In this document: one piece after another, positions 1 through 5,899 of the stretch | How the letters are laid out: every line of letters begins with the position of its first letter | Position numbering within the stretch: the first letter of the stretch is position 1 | Notes under the pieces: generated by a model | Seen by the model: the letters and a program-made list of their open reading frames with translations, nothing else | What the model was told of the DNA's origin: nothing | Database searches by the model: none | Translations under genes and position numbers: made by a program | Assembly: GCA_041821285.1 (NCBI GenBank) | Contig: JBGUER010000172.1 | Location: forward strand, 1 to 6,059 | Origin: JAJBWD01 sp041821285 | GTDB lineage: Bacteria; Bacillota; Clostridia; Clostridiales; Clostridiaceae | DNA length: 6,059 nucleotides | Reading direction: 5' to 3'

Positions 1-543
1 CCAGTAAAAAAAGGATTATCGGGATCGTTATGTCCTGATCACTATTTTGCAAGCAATATAGAAGAAGTTGTAAAATGGGGAGTAAAGGAAAATTTGGATT
101 TGCTTATAACTGAAAGTGCAGGATTATGTAATAGGTGTTCTCCCTACCTGAAAGGTATTAAAGCAATCTGCGTTATAGACAACTTAAGTGGTATAAATAC
201 TCCTAAAAAAATAGGACCTATGCTTAAATCTGCAGATATTGTAGTTATAACTAAAGGGGATATAGTATCTCAGGCTGAAAGGGAAGTTTTCGCAAGTAAA
301 GTTCAGTCAGTTAATCCTAAAGCTATAACCATGCATGTAAATGGATTAAATGGACAGGGTGCCTATGAACTTAGTACTTTGTTGTATGATGAAAATGATA
401 ATATTGAAACAGTTGTTGGAAAAAAATTAAAATTTCCTATGCCTTCAGCGCTTTGTTCTTATTGTTTAGGAGAAACTAGAATAGGAGAGGATTATCAGAT
501 GGGTAACGTAAGAAAAATGGAATTTGGTGATGAAAATGAATAA
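1..543 (+). CDS. HypB/UreG-like GTPase, 5' end outside window
   Basis: The frame is open from base 1, so the 180 visible residues are the C-terminal part of a longer protein; the internal TTG at 94 is not a credible start. The segment looks like the second half of a SIMIBI-class GTPase of the HypB/UreG/CooC kind: a DLLITESAG strand and switch (visible residues 33-41, compare the ENVGN of HypB and IESGG of UreG), an ADIVVITKGD strand with the TKxD guanine-specificity motif (84-87), then an NP...VNGLNGQG loop typical of HypB. The Walker A lies upstream. Unusual cysteines are C11 (in LCPDHYF), C43-x2-C46 just after the switch, and C152-x2-C155 near the C-terminus; these could bind a metal. Known HypB and UreG proteins deliver nickel in a GTP-dependent way. 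The metal here is unknown. The stop overlaps the next gene, which implies translational coupling. Confidence 0.8.
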   Translation, partial: PVKKGLSGSLCPDHYFASNIEEVVKWGVKENLDLLITESAGLCNRCSPYLKGIKAICVIDNLSGINTPKKIGPMLKSADIVVITKGDIVSQAEREVFASKVQSVNPKAITMHVNGLNGQGAYELSTLLYDENDNIETVVGKKLKFPMPSALCSYCLGETRIGEDYQMGNVRKMEFGDENE

Positions 544-1546
544 AAAGATTGATAATTATAAAATAAATAGTTTAATAAAAGAATATTCTTTTTTAGAAAA
601 TTATTTTAGTGATAATAAAATGGATATTGAAAAATATGGAGAATATACCTTTGATGAATATTTAAATAGTTTTTCAGAAGAGGATAAAGAAGAATTTGCA
701 ATAGACTCTGAAAAATTAAAAGAAGGATTAGAAACATATTTAGAACAAATGTTAGAGTTTTTAGGTCTTAAAGATGATAACAAGGTGGAAAGCTTAACTA
801 TAATAGCAGGTCACGACAAATCTTTAAATAAAGAAGGATTTGAAATGATAAAAATAAATAGAAGCGATATAGTATCTATTGTAGGACCTACAGGTTCTGG
901 CAAAAGTAGACTTTTGGCAGATATTGAATGGGCTGCTCAAAATGATACACCAACAGGAAGATCAATTTTGATAAATGATGCTGTTCCTGATAAGAAATGG
1001 AGATTTTCATCTGCCAATAAATTAGTTGCACAATTGTCACAAAATATGAATTTTGTTATGGACTTAACTGTACATGAATTTTTAGAACTTCATGCAAAAT
1101 CAAGAATGGTGGAAAATGAAGAGGATATAATAGATCAAATAATAGAACAGGCTAATAATTTAGCAGGAGAAAAATTTAATTTAAATACACCAATAACTAG
1201 TTTAAGTGGTGGACAGTCAAGGGCTTTAATGATAGCAGATACAGCTATTTTAAGTTCATCGCCTATAGTATTAATAGATGAAATAGAAAATGCAGGAATA
1301 GATAGAAAAAAAGCGCTTAATCTTTTAGTTAGTAGCGATAAGATAGTTTTAATGGCAACACATGATCCTAATTTGGCACTTATGGCAGACAAAAGAATAG
1401 TTATTAAAAATGGTGGAATAAGCAAGGTACTAGAAACATCTTTAGGGGAAAAGAAGATGCTAGTTAAATTAGAAGAAATGGATAAAGTTATGCAAAATAT
1501 GAGAAATAGTTTGAGAAATGGTGAAGAAATATTTATAGAAGATTAA
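530..1546 (+). CDS. Soluble ABC-type ATPase with acidic N-terminal extension
   Basis: This is a 338-residue protein when started at ATG 530. ATG 536 (preceded by GGTGAT) is an alternative, as are TTG 524 and GTG 527; ATG 530 has a weak GGA at 519-521. All overlap the upstream stop. A complete ABC nucleotide-binding domain is present: Walker A GPTGSGKS (119-126), Q-loop Q171 in LSQNMNF, signature LSGGQ (225-229), Walker B IVLIDE with catalytic glutamate (246-251), and H-loop histidine H278 in ATHDPN. The first ~95 residues are an acidic, helix-rich extension that I do not recognise, and ~35 residues follow the ATPase core. There is no membrane segment and no permease gene beside it, so a SufC-like or AtwA-like role powering protein or cofactor assembly is more likely than transport; that is inference. 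It sits between a GTPase and a zinc-ribbon protein in a probable operon. Confidence 0.85.
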   Translation: MKMNKKIDNYKINSLIKEYSFLENYFSDNKMDIEKYGEYTFDEYLNSFSEEDKEEFAIDSEKLKEGLETYLEQMLEFLGLKDDNKVESLTIIAGHDKSLNKEGFEMIKINRSDIVSIVGPTGSGKSRLLADIEWAAQNDTPTGRSILINDAVPDKKWRFSSANKLVAQLSQNMNFVMDLTVHEFLELHAKSRMVENEEDIIDQIIEQANNLAGEKFNLNTPITSLSGGQSRALMIADTAILSSSPIVLIDEIENAGIDRKKALNLLVSSDKIVLMATHDPNLALMADKRIVIKNGGISKVLETSLGEKKMLVKLEEMDKVMQNMRNSLRNGEEIFIED

Positions 1547-1576
1547 ATAAATATAAGATACGAGGAGGAAAAATTA

Positions 1577-1828
1577 ATGAGTAATGTACATGAAGGTTGT
1601 AGTGGTAGTTTTGAAAATGGTAAGCAGGTGGCAGATAAGGTTAGAATGATGGGTTTTTCTATTCAACCTATGATGATGCCTTTAGATATAAAATGTGTAG
1701 AATGCGGAGAAACATTTGAAATGGTAAATCATGAGGATAAATGTCCTAATTGTAACATGGTATATGCAGTTACACCATGTCATGCATTTGATCCTGTAAA
1801 TGTTATGGCAGCTGGAATAAATTATTAA
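1577..1828 (+). CDS. Small zinc-ribbon-like protein, function unknown
   Basis: This 83-residue cytosolic protein starts at ATG 1577 with a strong Shine-Dalgarno GAGGAGG (1562-1568, 8 nt spacing), 30 nt after the ATPase stop, so it is very probably in the same operon. Two CxxC knuckles, CVEC (residues 40-43) and CPNC (56-59), have the spacing of a rubredoxin-like or zinc-ribbon fold. C8 and a C68-H69 pair (TPCHAFDP) are further possible ligands. A Met-rich stretch (MM at 24-25, MMM at 32-34) precedes the knuckle. I do not recognise the family. The neighbours suggest a metal-binding partner or scaffold for the GTPase and ATPase, but zinc, iron or another metal cannot be told apart from sequence. 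No signal peptide or membrane segment is seen. Confidence 0.75.
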   Translation: MSNVHEGCSGSFENGKQVADKVRMMGFSIQPMMMPLDIKCVECGETFEMVNHEDKCPNCNMVYAVTPCHAFDPVNVMAAGINY

Positions 1829-1840
1829 AAATTTATTTTA

Positions 1841-1854
1841 GTAACACAAGTTAC
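1841..1854. promoter_or_regulatory. HcpR-like palindromic operator upstream of hcp
   Basis: GTAAC-ACAA-GTTAC is a perfect 5-bp-arm palindrome with a 4-nt spacer, the size and form of a Crp/Fnr-family site. From memory, clostridial HcpR sites have a GTAAC-N4-GTTAC core. Its centre (1847.5) lies 41.5 bp before the start predicted from the TAATAT box, the class II activator position. The regulator gene is not in this window. Confidence 0.6.
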
Positions 1855-1876
1855 CGAAATTAAATAATATATAGGT

Positions 1877-1882
1877 TAATAT
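1877..1882 (+). promoter_or_regulatory. Predicted -10 box of hcp promoter
   Basis: TAATAT would place transcription start near 1889, leaving a leader of ~36 nt. No TTGACA-like -35 is present at the right distance, as expected for an activator-dependent promoter using the palindrome at 1841-1854. An overlapping TATAAA at 1880-1885 is an alternative and would shift the start about 3 nt. Confidence 0.45.
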
Positions 1883-1924
1883 AAATTTGTAAGAAAAAAC
1901 AACATAATATTAGGAGGAATAAAA

Positions 1925-3568
1925 ATGGGTATGTTTTGTTATCAATGCCAAGAGGCAGCAAAAGGAACTGGTTGTACAATAAAAGGTGTATGTGGAAAAA
2001 ATGAAGGAGTTTCTAAACTTCAAGATTTAATGATATATTCTTTAAAAGGTTTATCTATAGTAGAAAAAGAAGCTAGAGCAAAGGGTTTAGACCTTGAAGT
2101 AGCTGATAAATTATTATTTGAAGGTTTATTTATGACAATAACAAATGCAAATTTCGACGACGATAAATTTGCTATAAAAATAAATGAAGTTATAGCTTTA
2201 AGAGAAGATTTAATAAAATCGTTAAAAGAAAATGGTGTAGTTTTAAATGATTTACATGATTCAGCTTTATTTAATGTAAGTACAAAGGAAGAAATGATTG
2301 AAAAGGCTCAAAATGTTGGAGTTTTAGCTACAGAAAACGAAGATGTAAGATCTTTAAGAGAACTTATTATATACGGATTAAAAGGAATAGCAGCTTATGG
2401 GGAACATGCTTTAAATTTAGGACAAGAAAACAAAGAAATAGCTGAATTTGTAAATAAAGCACTTGTTTCCACTTTAGATGATTCACTTTCTGCTGATGAT
2501 TTAGTAGCATTAACATTAGAAACTGGTAAATATGGTGTAGATGTAATGGCACTTCTTGATAAGGCAAATACAGAAACTTATGGTAATCCAGAAGTTACAG
2601 AAGTAAATATAGGTGTTAGAAACAATCCAGCTATATTAGTATCAGGACATGATTTAAAAGACTTAGAAGAATTATTAATACAAACACAAGGAACAGGAGT
2701 AGATGTTTATACTCATGGTGAAATGTTACCAGCTCATTATTATCCAGAATTTAAGAAATATTCAAATTTTGTAGGAAACTACGGAAATGCTTGGCACAAA
2801 CAAAAAGAAGAATTTGAAACATTTAACGGACCAGTTTTATTTACTACAAACTGTATAGTACCTCCAAGAGAATCATATAAGGATAGAGTTTATACTACAG
2901 GTGCTTCAGGATATCCAGGATTCCCTCATATAGCAGAGAGAGTAGAAGGACAAGCTAAAGATTTCAGTTCAATAATAGAACATGCTAAAAAATTAGCATC
3001 ACCTAAAGAAATAGAAACAGGAAAAATCGTTGGTGGATTCGCACACGCACAAGTATTTGCTCTTGCTGATAAAGTAGTAGATGCTGTTAAATCTGGCGCT
3101 ATAAAGAAATTCTTTGTAATGGCTGGTTGTGATGGAAGAATGAAATCAAGAGAATATTATACAGAATTTGCAGAAAAATTACCAAAAGATACTGTTATTT
3201 TAACAGCAGGATGTGCTAAATATAGATACAATAAGCTTAACCTAGGAGATATTGGCGGAATTCCAAGAGTTCTAGATGCAGGTCAATGTAATGATTCATA
3301 TTCTTTAGCATTAATAGCATTAAAGCTTAAAGAAGTATTTGAATTAAATGATATAAATGAACTTCCAATAGTTTATAATATTGCTTGGTATGAGCAAAAG
3401 GCTGTTATAGTATTACTAGCATTATTATCTTTAGGAGTTAAGAATATTCACTTAGGACCAACACTTCCAGCGTTCCTATCACCTAATGTAGTTAAAGTTT
3501 TAGTTGATAATTTCGGAATAGCAGGAATAGCTAGTGTTGATGAAGATTTAAAGAGCTTTTTAGGATAA
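1925..3568 (+). CDS. hcp: Hybrid cluster protein (hydroxylamine/NO reductase), class I
   Basis: A 547-residue cytosolic enzyme of normal class I length. ATG 1925 follows AGGAGG (1912-1917) with 7 nt spacing. The N-terminal cysteine motif C5-x2-C8-x8-C17-x5-C23 binds the cubane [4Fe-4S] cluster and separates class I from the enterobacterial class II spacing. The hybrid [4Fe-2O-2S] cluster ligands are all present: H242 (GHD), E266 (HGEML), C310 (TTNC), C402 (GCDG, the expected persulfide), C430 (AGCAKYRY), C455 (GQCNDSYS), E490 and K492 (WYEQKA). They match the Desulfovibrio vulgaris ligands with a constant offset of 2, then 4. The family reduces hydroxylamine in vitro and NO to N2O in E. coli, and is linked to nitrosative stress defence. 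It has its own predicted promoter but no strong terminator separates it from the three genes upstream, so read-through is possible. Its reductase partner (Hcr-type) is not in the window. Confidence 0.97.
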   Translation: MGMFCYQCQEAAKGTGCTIKGVCGKNEGVSKLQDLMIYSLKGLSIVEKEARAKGLDLEVADKLLFEGLFMTITNANFDDDKFAIKINEVIALREDLIKSLKENGVVLNDLHDSALFNVSTKEEMIEKAQNVGVLATENEDVRSLRELIIYGLKGIAAYGEHALNLGQENKEIAEFVNKALVSTLDDSLSADDLVALTLETGKYGVDVMALLDKANTETYGNPEVTEVNIGVRNNPAILVSGHDLKDLEELLIQTQGTGVDVYTHGEMLPAHYYPEFKKYSNFVGNYGNAWHKQKEEFETFNGPVLFTTNCIVPPRESYKDRVYTTGASGYPGFPHIAERVEGQAKDFSSIIEHAKKLASPKEIETGKIVGGFAHAQVFALADKVVDAVKSGAIKKFFVMAGCDGRMKSREYYTEFAEKLPKDTVILTAGCAKYRYNKLNLGDIGGIPRVLDAGQCNDSYSLALIALKLKEVFELNDINELPIVYNIAWYEQKAVIVLLALLSLGVKNIHLGPTLPAFLSPNVVKVLVDNFGIAGIASVDEDLKSFLG

Positions 3569-3582
3569 GAATATATTAAAAG

Positions 3583-3625
3583 AAATGGTTATGAAGAGCA
3601 AAAGCTTTTCATAACCATTTTCTTT
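3583..3625 (+). terminator. Intrinsic terminator after hcp
   Basis: Perfect 13-bp arms AAATGGTTATGAA (3583-3595) and TTCATAACCATTT (3608-3620) continue through a G-T wobble and AGC/GCT to an AAAA tetraloop (3600-3603). A T-rich run follows on the + strand. The left flank is A-rich (AAAAGAAA), so it may also stop transcription from the - strand, which fits its place between convergent genes. Confidence 0.9.
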
Positions 3626-3626
3626 A

Positions 3627-3640
3627 TGTACACAAGTACA
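3627..3640. repeat. Small palindrome TGTAC-ACAA-GTACA before a TATAAT box
   Basis: Perfect 5-bp arms flank an ACAA centre, the same spacer as the hcp operator at 1841-1854. A consensus TATAAT lies 3 nt downstream (3643-3648), but no good -35 is found (TTCTTT at 3620-3625). It could be an operator of a lost gene or a chance palindrome. Confidence 0.3.
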
Positions 3641-3666
3641 GATATAATATGATTCCTGTGTTTTAA

Positions 3667-3768
3667 TGTGTTTATACAGTCAAAGATGGCGTTGATTTCA
3701 TTATTAATACTATGGCATGGCACACTACAAATACTTCTATTAAGACTTATAACAAGGCAAATGGCTGA
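3667..3768 (+). pseudogene. Possible decayed coding remnant
   Basis: In the ~150-nt gap between the two terminators, one + frame is open for 33 codons before TGA (3766-3768), with no usable start codon and TAA just upstream (3664-3666). Its translation, containing TVKDGVDFIINT, has a protein-like mix of residues and prefers ATT for Ile, whereas hcp and the ATPase favour ATA. It may be the tail of a degraded gene. Only 33 codons are involved, so chance is a real alternative. The rest of the gap shows nothing else. Confidence 0.2.
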
Positions 3769-3773
3769 TATAT

Positions 3774-3803
3774 AAAAAAAGAACTAGACTAATTGTCTAG
3801 TTC
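3774..3803 (-). terminator. Intrinsic terminator of the LTA-synthase-like gene
   Basis: On the - strand, GAACTAGAC (3803-3795) pairs with GTCTAGTTC (3789-3781) around a 5-nt loop and is followed by seven T (3780-3774). The stop codon TAG of the gene (3791-3789) lies at the loop edge and descending arm, so the hairpin begins inside the last codons. Confidence 0.9.
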
Positions 3804-5636
3804 CGTTTCTCCTTTTAATAAATCATGATTTAATATATCATCTGAATAATCGAGTTCTAATGTTCTATCTTTCTTCATATTGAGTAATTCTTCCGTTTCT
3901 TCTATTTTCTTGCCAGTAGAAATGTCATAGAATTCGTTTAAGCCTGATAGATAAAATATCTTTCCGTCTGCAAAGGATCCATTTCTAAAAACTATACTGC
4001 CTTTTTCATCTGAAAACAGGTCATTACCGAGCATATATTCAGAATCTAAATTAAATAAATTTGCTAGAGTAGGATATAAATCCATCTGCCCCGCATATTC
4101 ATGATGTATTCCGACATTTTCATCTTTTGGAAAATGCATTATGAGAGGAACCTTTTGAAGTTCTGCCCAAACAAGATCATTTGATTCATCCATACCTAAA
4201 AATTGAATTAAATCATCTTTATAATTTGGTGTTATAGCATAATGGTCTCCATAGATTGCAACAACACTATTATCTAAAGTTCCATCTGCTTCAAGTTTGT
4301 CCAAAAACATACCTAATTGCGCATCAGCATAGTGCATGGATTTAAGATAGTTTCCTATAAAAGTTTTTTCATATTCGCCTACATTGAAATCATCGTAATC
4401 TCCATCATAAGGAAAATGACTGGATAATGTTACTAAAAGACTATAATAAGGTTCTTTTTGCACTTCAATCATATTAAATGCTTGGTTAAAGAAACTTTTA
4501 TCGCTTAAACCCATACCAACTATTTCATCAATATTATAACTACTTTCACCTATAAAATCATCGAAGCCTTCTGTCTGATTCATAACAGACCTATTCCAAA
4601 AACTTTCTGTATAACCGTGGTAAGTTGAAGTGTAATAATCTTTTTTCTTAAGTGCTTTTGGTAATGAGTCTAAAGTGTTTTCTGGGTATATATAGCAAGT
4701 TGCACCTTCTGAAGCAGGATATAATGAATTATTTGTGATAAACTCAGCATCTGATGTATTTCCACCAGCTGTTTGATAAAAATAATTATCAAAATAAGTT
4801 GATTTTTTTATCCATTTATTTAGGTTTGGTGTAATTTCAACATCATTTACAGTGCTACCTATAACAAATTCTTGCAGTGCTTCTACTTGAATTATTATTA
4901 GATTACTACCTTCGTATAGTCCAGTGTAACTATTTTCTTTATTAGAATTTTTCTCATCAAAAAAATCTTCTATATTTAAAACAACATCTTCTTCAAGTTC
5001 CGTATCCTTTTGTCCAGCTGCTTTTACATAGTTGAAAGAATCTATAGTGTGAAAATTTATTGGACCTAAGTTTTCTGCTACATATATTTTACTATACATG
5101 GTAGAGAGCAAATTAGGCTGATTTATTGACATAGCAAAAACCGAACCTGTATTTAATACTGTACCTATTAATAAAAGTGAAAAAGCTTGTTTCAATTTAG
5201 TTTTTCTATTTGGAACATATTCTATCTTATTAAAATAATGGTGAGGAGTAATAAATAAATCTAAAACATAGATAAAGTCTAAAATACCAATTAAAGCAAA
5301 TACACTAGAAGATACCTTACCTAATAGTAAACCTAGCTTTAAAACAGGAATAGAAACTATATCTTTGTAATAAGCAAAATATTTAATATCCGCTATTATT
5401 ATCACCGTCAATATTATATTTATTGTATATAACAATCTACTTCTAGTTTTTGTATTGAAGAAACTGCTTAAACCGCATAGTATAAGAAGACAAGCCCATG
5501 TAGGGATCAACACTACTAAAACTGTAAGAAAAGATCCACTTAAACTATATGAATACAAGCTGAATTTGATAGATACAAAAACGAAGAATGTAACAATATC
5601 TAAATTGTTATTAATAATTTTTTTGATTTTTTCCAT
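3789..5636 (-). CDS. LTA synthase family membrane phosphoglycerol transferase
   Basis: A 615-residue protein. ATG at 5636 is chosen because AGGGGG (5648-5643) sits 6 nt upstream; an extended frame from TTG 5654 would place that site inside the gene. Five hydrophobic segments at about 12-30, 36-60, 69-88, 108-130 and 150-168 anchor it in the membrane, followed by an extracellular sulfatase-fold domain (about 240-560). The S. aureus LtaS active-site set is present: E252 (QVEAL), nucleophile T294 (NTSDAEF), W347 and R349 (FWNRS), H407 (SSHFPY), D464 and H465 (YGDHY). Such enzymes use Mn2+ and transfer glycerol phosphate from phosphatidylglycerol to a growing lipoteichoic acid or to a primer. GSVFA-MS (164-170) after the last helix could be a signal peptidase site, as in LtaS. 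Whether this is the main polymerase, a primase or another phosphotransferase paralogue cannot be decided. It is transcribed alone, convergent with hcp. Confidence 0.93.
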   Translation of the reverse strand: MEKIKKIINNNLDIVTFFVFVSIKFSLYSYSLSGSFLTVLVVLIPTWACLLILCGLSSFFNTKTRSRLLYTINIILTVIIIADIKYFAYYKDIVSIPVLKLGLLLGKVSSSVFALIGILDFIYVLDLFITPHHYFNKIEYVPNRKTKLKQAFSLLLIGTVLNTGSVFAMSINQPNLLSTMYSKIYVAENLGPINFHTIDSFNYVKAAGQKDTELEEDVVLNIEDFFDEKNSNKENSYTGLYEGSNLIIIQVEALQEFVIGSTVNDVEITPNLNKWIKKSTYFDNYFYQTAGGNTSDAEFITNNSLYPASEGATCYIYPENTLDSLPKALKKKDYYTSTYHGYTESFWNRSVMNQTEGFDDFIGESSYNIDEIVGMGLSDKSFFNQAFNMIEVQKEPYYSLLVTLSSHFPYDGDYDDFNVGEYEKTFIGNYLKSMHYADAQLGMFLDKLEADGTLDNSVVAIYGDHYAITPNYKDDLIQFLGMDESNDLVWAELQKVPLIMHFPKDENVGIHHEYAGQMDLYPTLANLFNLDSEYMLGNDLFSDEKGSIVFRNGSFADGKIFYLSGLNEFYDISTGKKIEETEELLNMKKDRTLELDYSDDILNHDLLKGETELDN

Positions 5637-5656
5637 CTGACACCCCCTAAACAACT

Positions 5657-5684
5657 ATTATAATGCATATTAAATATAAGTCAA
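5657..5684 (-). promoter_or_regulatory. Promoter of the LTA-synthase-like gene
   Basis: Read on the - strand, TTGACT (5684-5679) and a perfect TATAAT (5662-5657) are separated by 16 nt. Transcription would start near 5650, giving a very short leader (~14 nt) that is little more than the AGGGGG ribosome binding site. Confidence 0.75.
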
Positions 5685-5691
5685 TATAAAC

Positions 5692-5711
5692 TTAACACTA
5701 TAGTATGTTAA
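5692..5711. repeat. Inverted repeat between divergent promoters
   Basis: TTAACA-N8-TGTTAA lies between the -35 box of the leftward gene and the -35 box of the rightward gene, centred about 50 bp from both predicted starts. It has the symmetry of a protein-binding site. AT-rich 6-bp arms can occur by chance, and no regulator is identified. Confidence 0.3.
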
Positions 5712-5714
5712 TCA

Positions 5715-5743
5715 TTGACAAAACATTCATTTGGTAATAAAAT
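5715..5743 (+). promoter_or_regulatory. Promoter reading toward the hydrogenase regulator gene
   Basis: A perfect TTGACA (5715-5720), a 17-nt spacer and TAAAAT (5738-5743, five of six consensus bases) predict a housekeeping-sigma start near 5750. The resulting leader to the ATG at 5900 is ~150 nt. Confidence 0.7.
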
Positions 5744-5753
5744 TAACTTATCT

Positions 5754-5779
5754 TATTAAATGGAAAATTCCATTTAATA
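5754..5779. promoter_or_regulatory. Perfect 12-bp-arm palindrome at the transcript start
   Basis: TATTAAATGGAA and its exact complement TTCCATTTAATA flank an AA centre. It begins about 4 nt after the predicted transcription start, where a bound repressor would block initiation or escape. As RNA it could form a 5'-terminal hairpin, although the 2-nt centre would force some inner pairs open. I do not recognise it as a known operator class. Confidence 0.6.
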
Positions 5780-5859
5780 GGATTTTAACTCAAATTCAAC
5801 CTAATTGCAAGGAAAAAATCTAAGCAAAAGGGGAGGGGTGTATTATAGTAGTAATATTT
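5780..5859 (+). promoter_or_regulatory. Untranslated leader, possible sensor region
   Basis: This is the stretch between the palindrome and the terminator hairpin. GGATTTT (5780-5786) can pair with AAAATCT about 30 nt later, and a purine run GGGGAGGGG (5830-5838) can pair with the left arm of the downstream terminator (GGGAGG with CCTTCC, one G-U). No known riboswitch class is recognised. The role is inferred from layout. Confidence 0.35.
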
Positions 5860-5889
5860 AGCCTTCCTATATAAATAGGAAGGCTTTTT
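5860..5889 (+). terminator. Intrinsic terminator / attenuator before the start codon
   Basis: AGCCTTCCTAT (5860-5870) pairs perfectly with ATAGGAAGGCT (5875-5885) around the loop ATAA, followed by TTTTT (5885-5889). The T-run touches the GGAGG ribosome binding site (5890-5894) of the next gene. It lies between that gene's promoter and its start, so it should either end a short RNA or act as a regulated attenuator. Confidence 0.8.
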
Positions 5890-5899
5890 GGAGGTTAAA

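Noticed and set aside
94..96. TTG as start of the GTPase gene
   Set aside because: The frame stays open with family-like sequence to base 1, there is no ribosome binding site, and starting here would remove half of the GTPase domain.
3668..3775. Short hydrophobic frame starting at GTG 3668 or ATG 3686 in the gap after hcp
   Set aside because: It has no ribosome binding site, its length is within chance, and its hydrophobic content is expected from T-rich codons in that frame.
5637..5654. N-terminal extension of the LTA-synthase-like gene from TTG 5654
   Set aside because: It would bury the AGGGGG ribosome binding site in the coding region and begin at or before the predicted transcription start; ATG 5636 fits both.
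5705..5721. Rex-like site ATGTTAA-TCA-TTGACAA overlapping the -35 box, attractive because Rex controls clostridial hydrogenase genes
   Set aside because: Each half matches TTGTTAA/TTAACAA at six of seven bases, but the spacer is 3 nt instead of the 4 nt of Rex sites, and the right half is explained by the -35 TTGACA.
5800..5825. preQ1-like arrangement (CCT...AGG stem followed by an A-rich tail)
   Set aside because: The stem is only 3 bp, the loop lacks the conserved C/U bases and the tail does not fit the pseudoknot. The downstream gene has no link to queuosine.
5842..5874. Leader peptide after the GGGGAGGGG run, ending inside the terminator loop
   Set aside because: The frame has no ATG, GTG or TTG at a usable distance, only ATT or ATA. 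The GTG at 5838 is too close to the purine run and its frame stops after seven codons.
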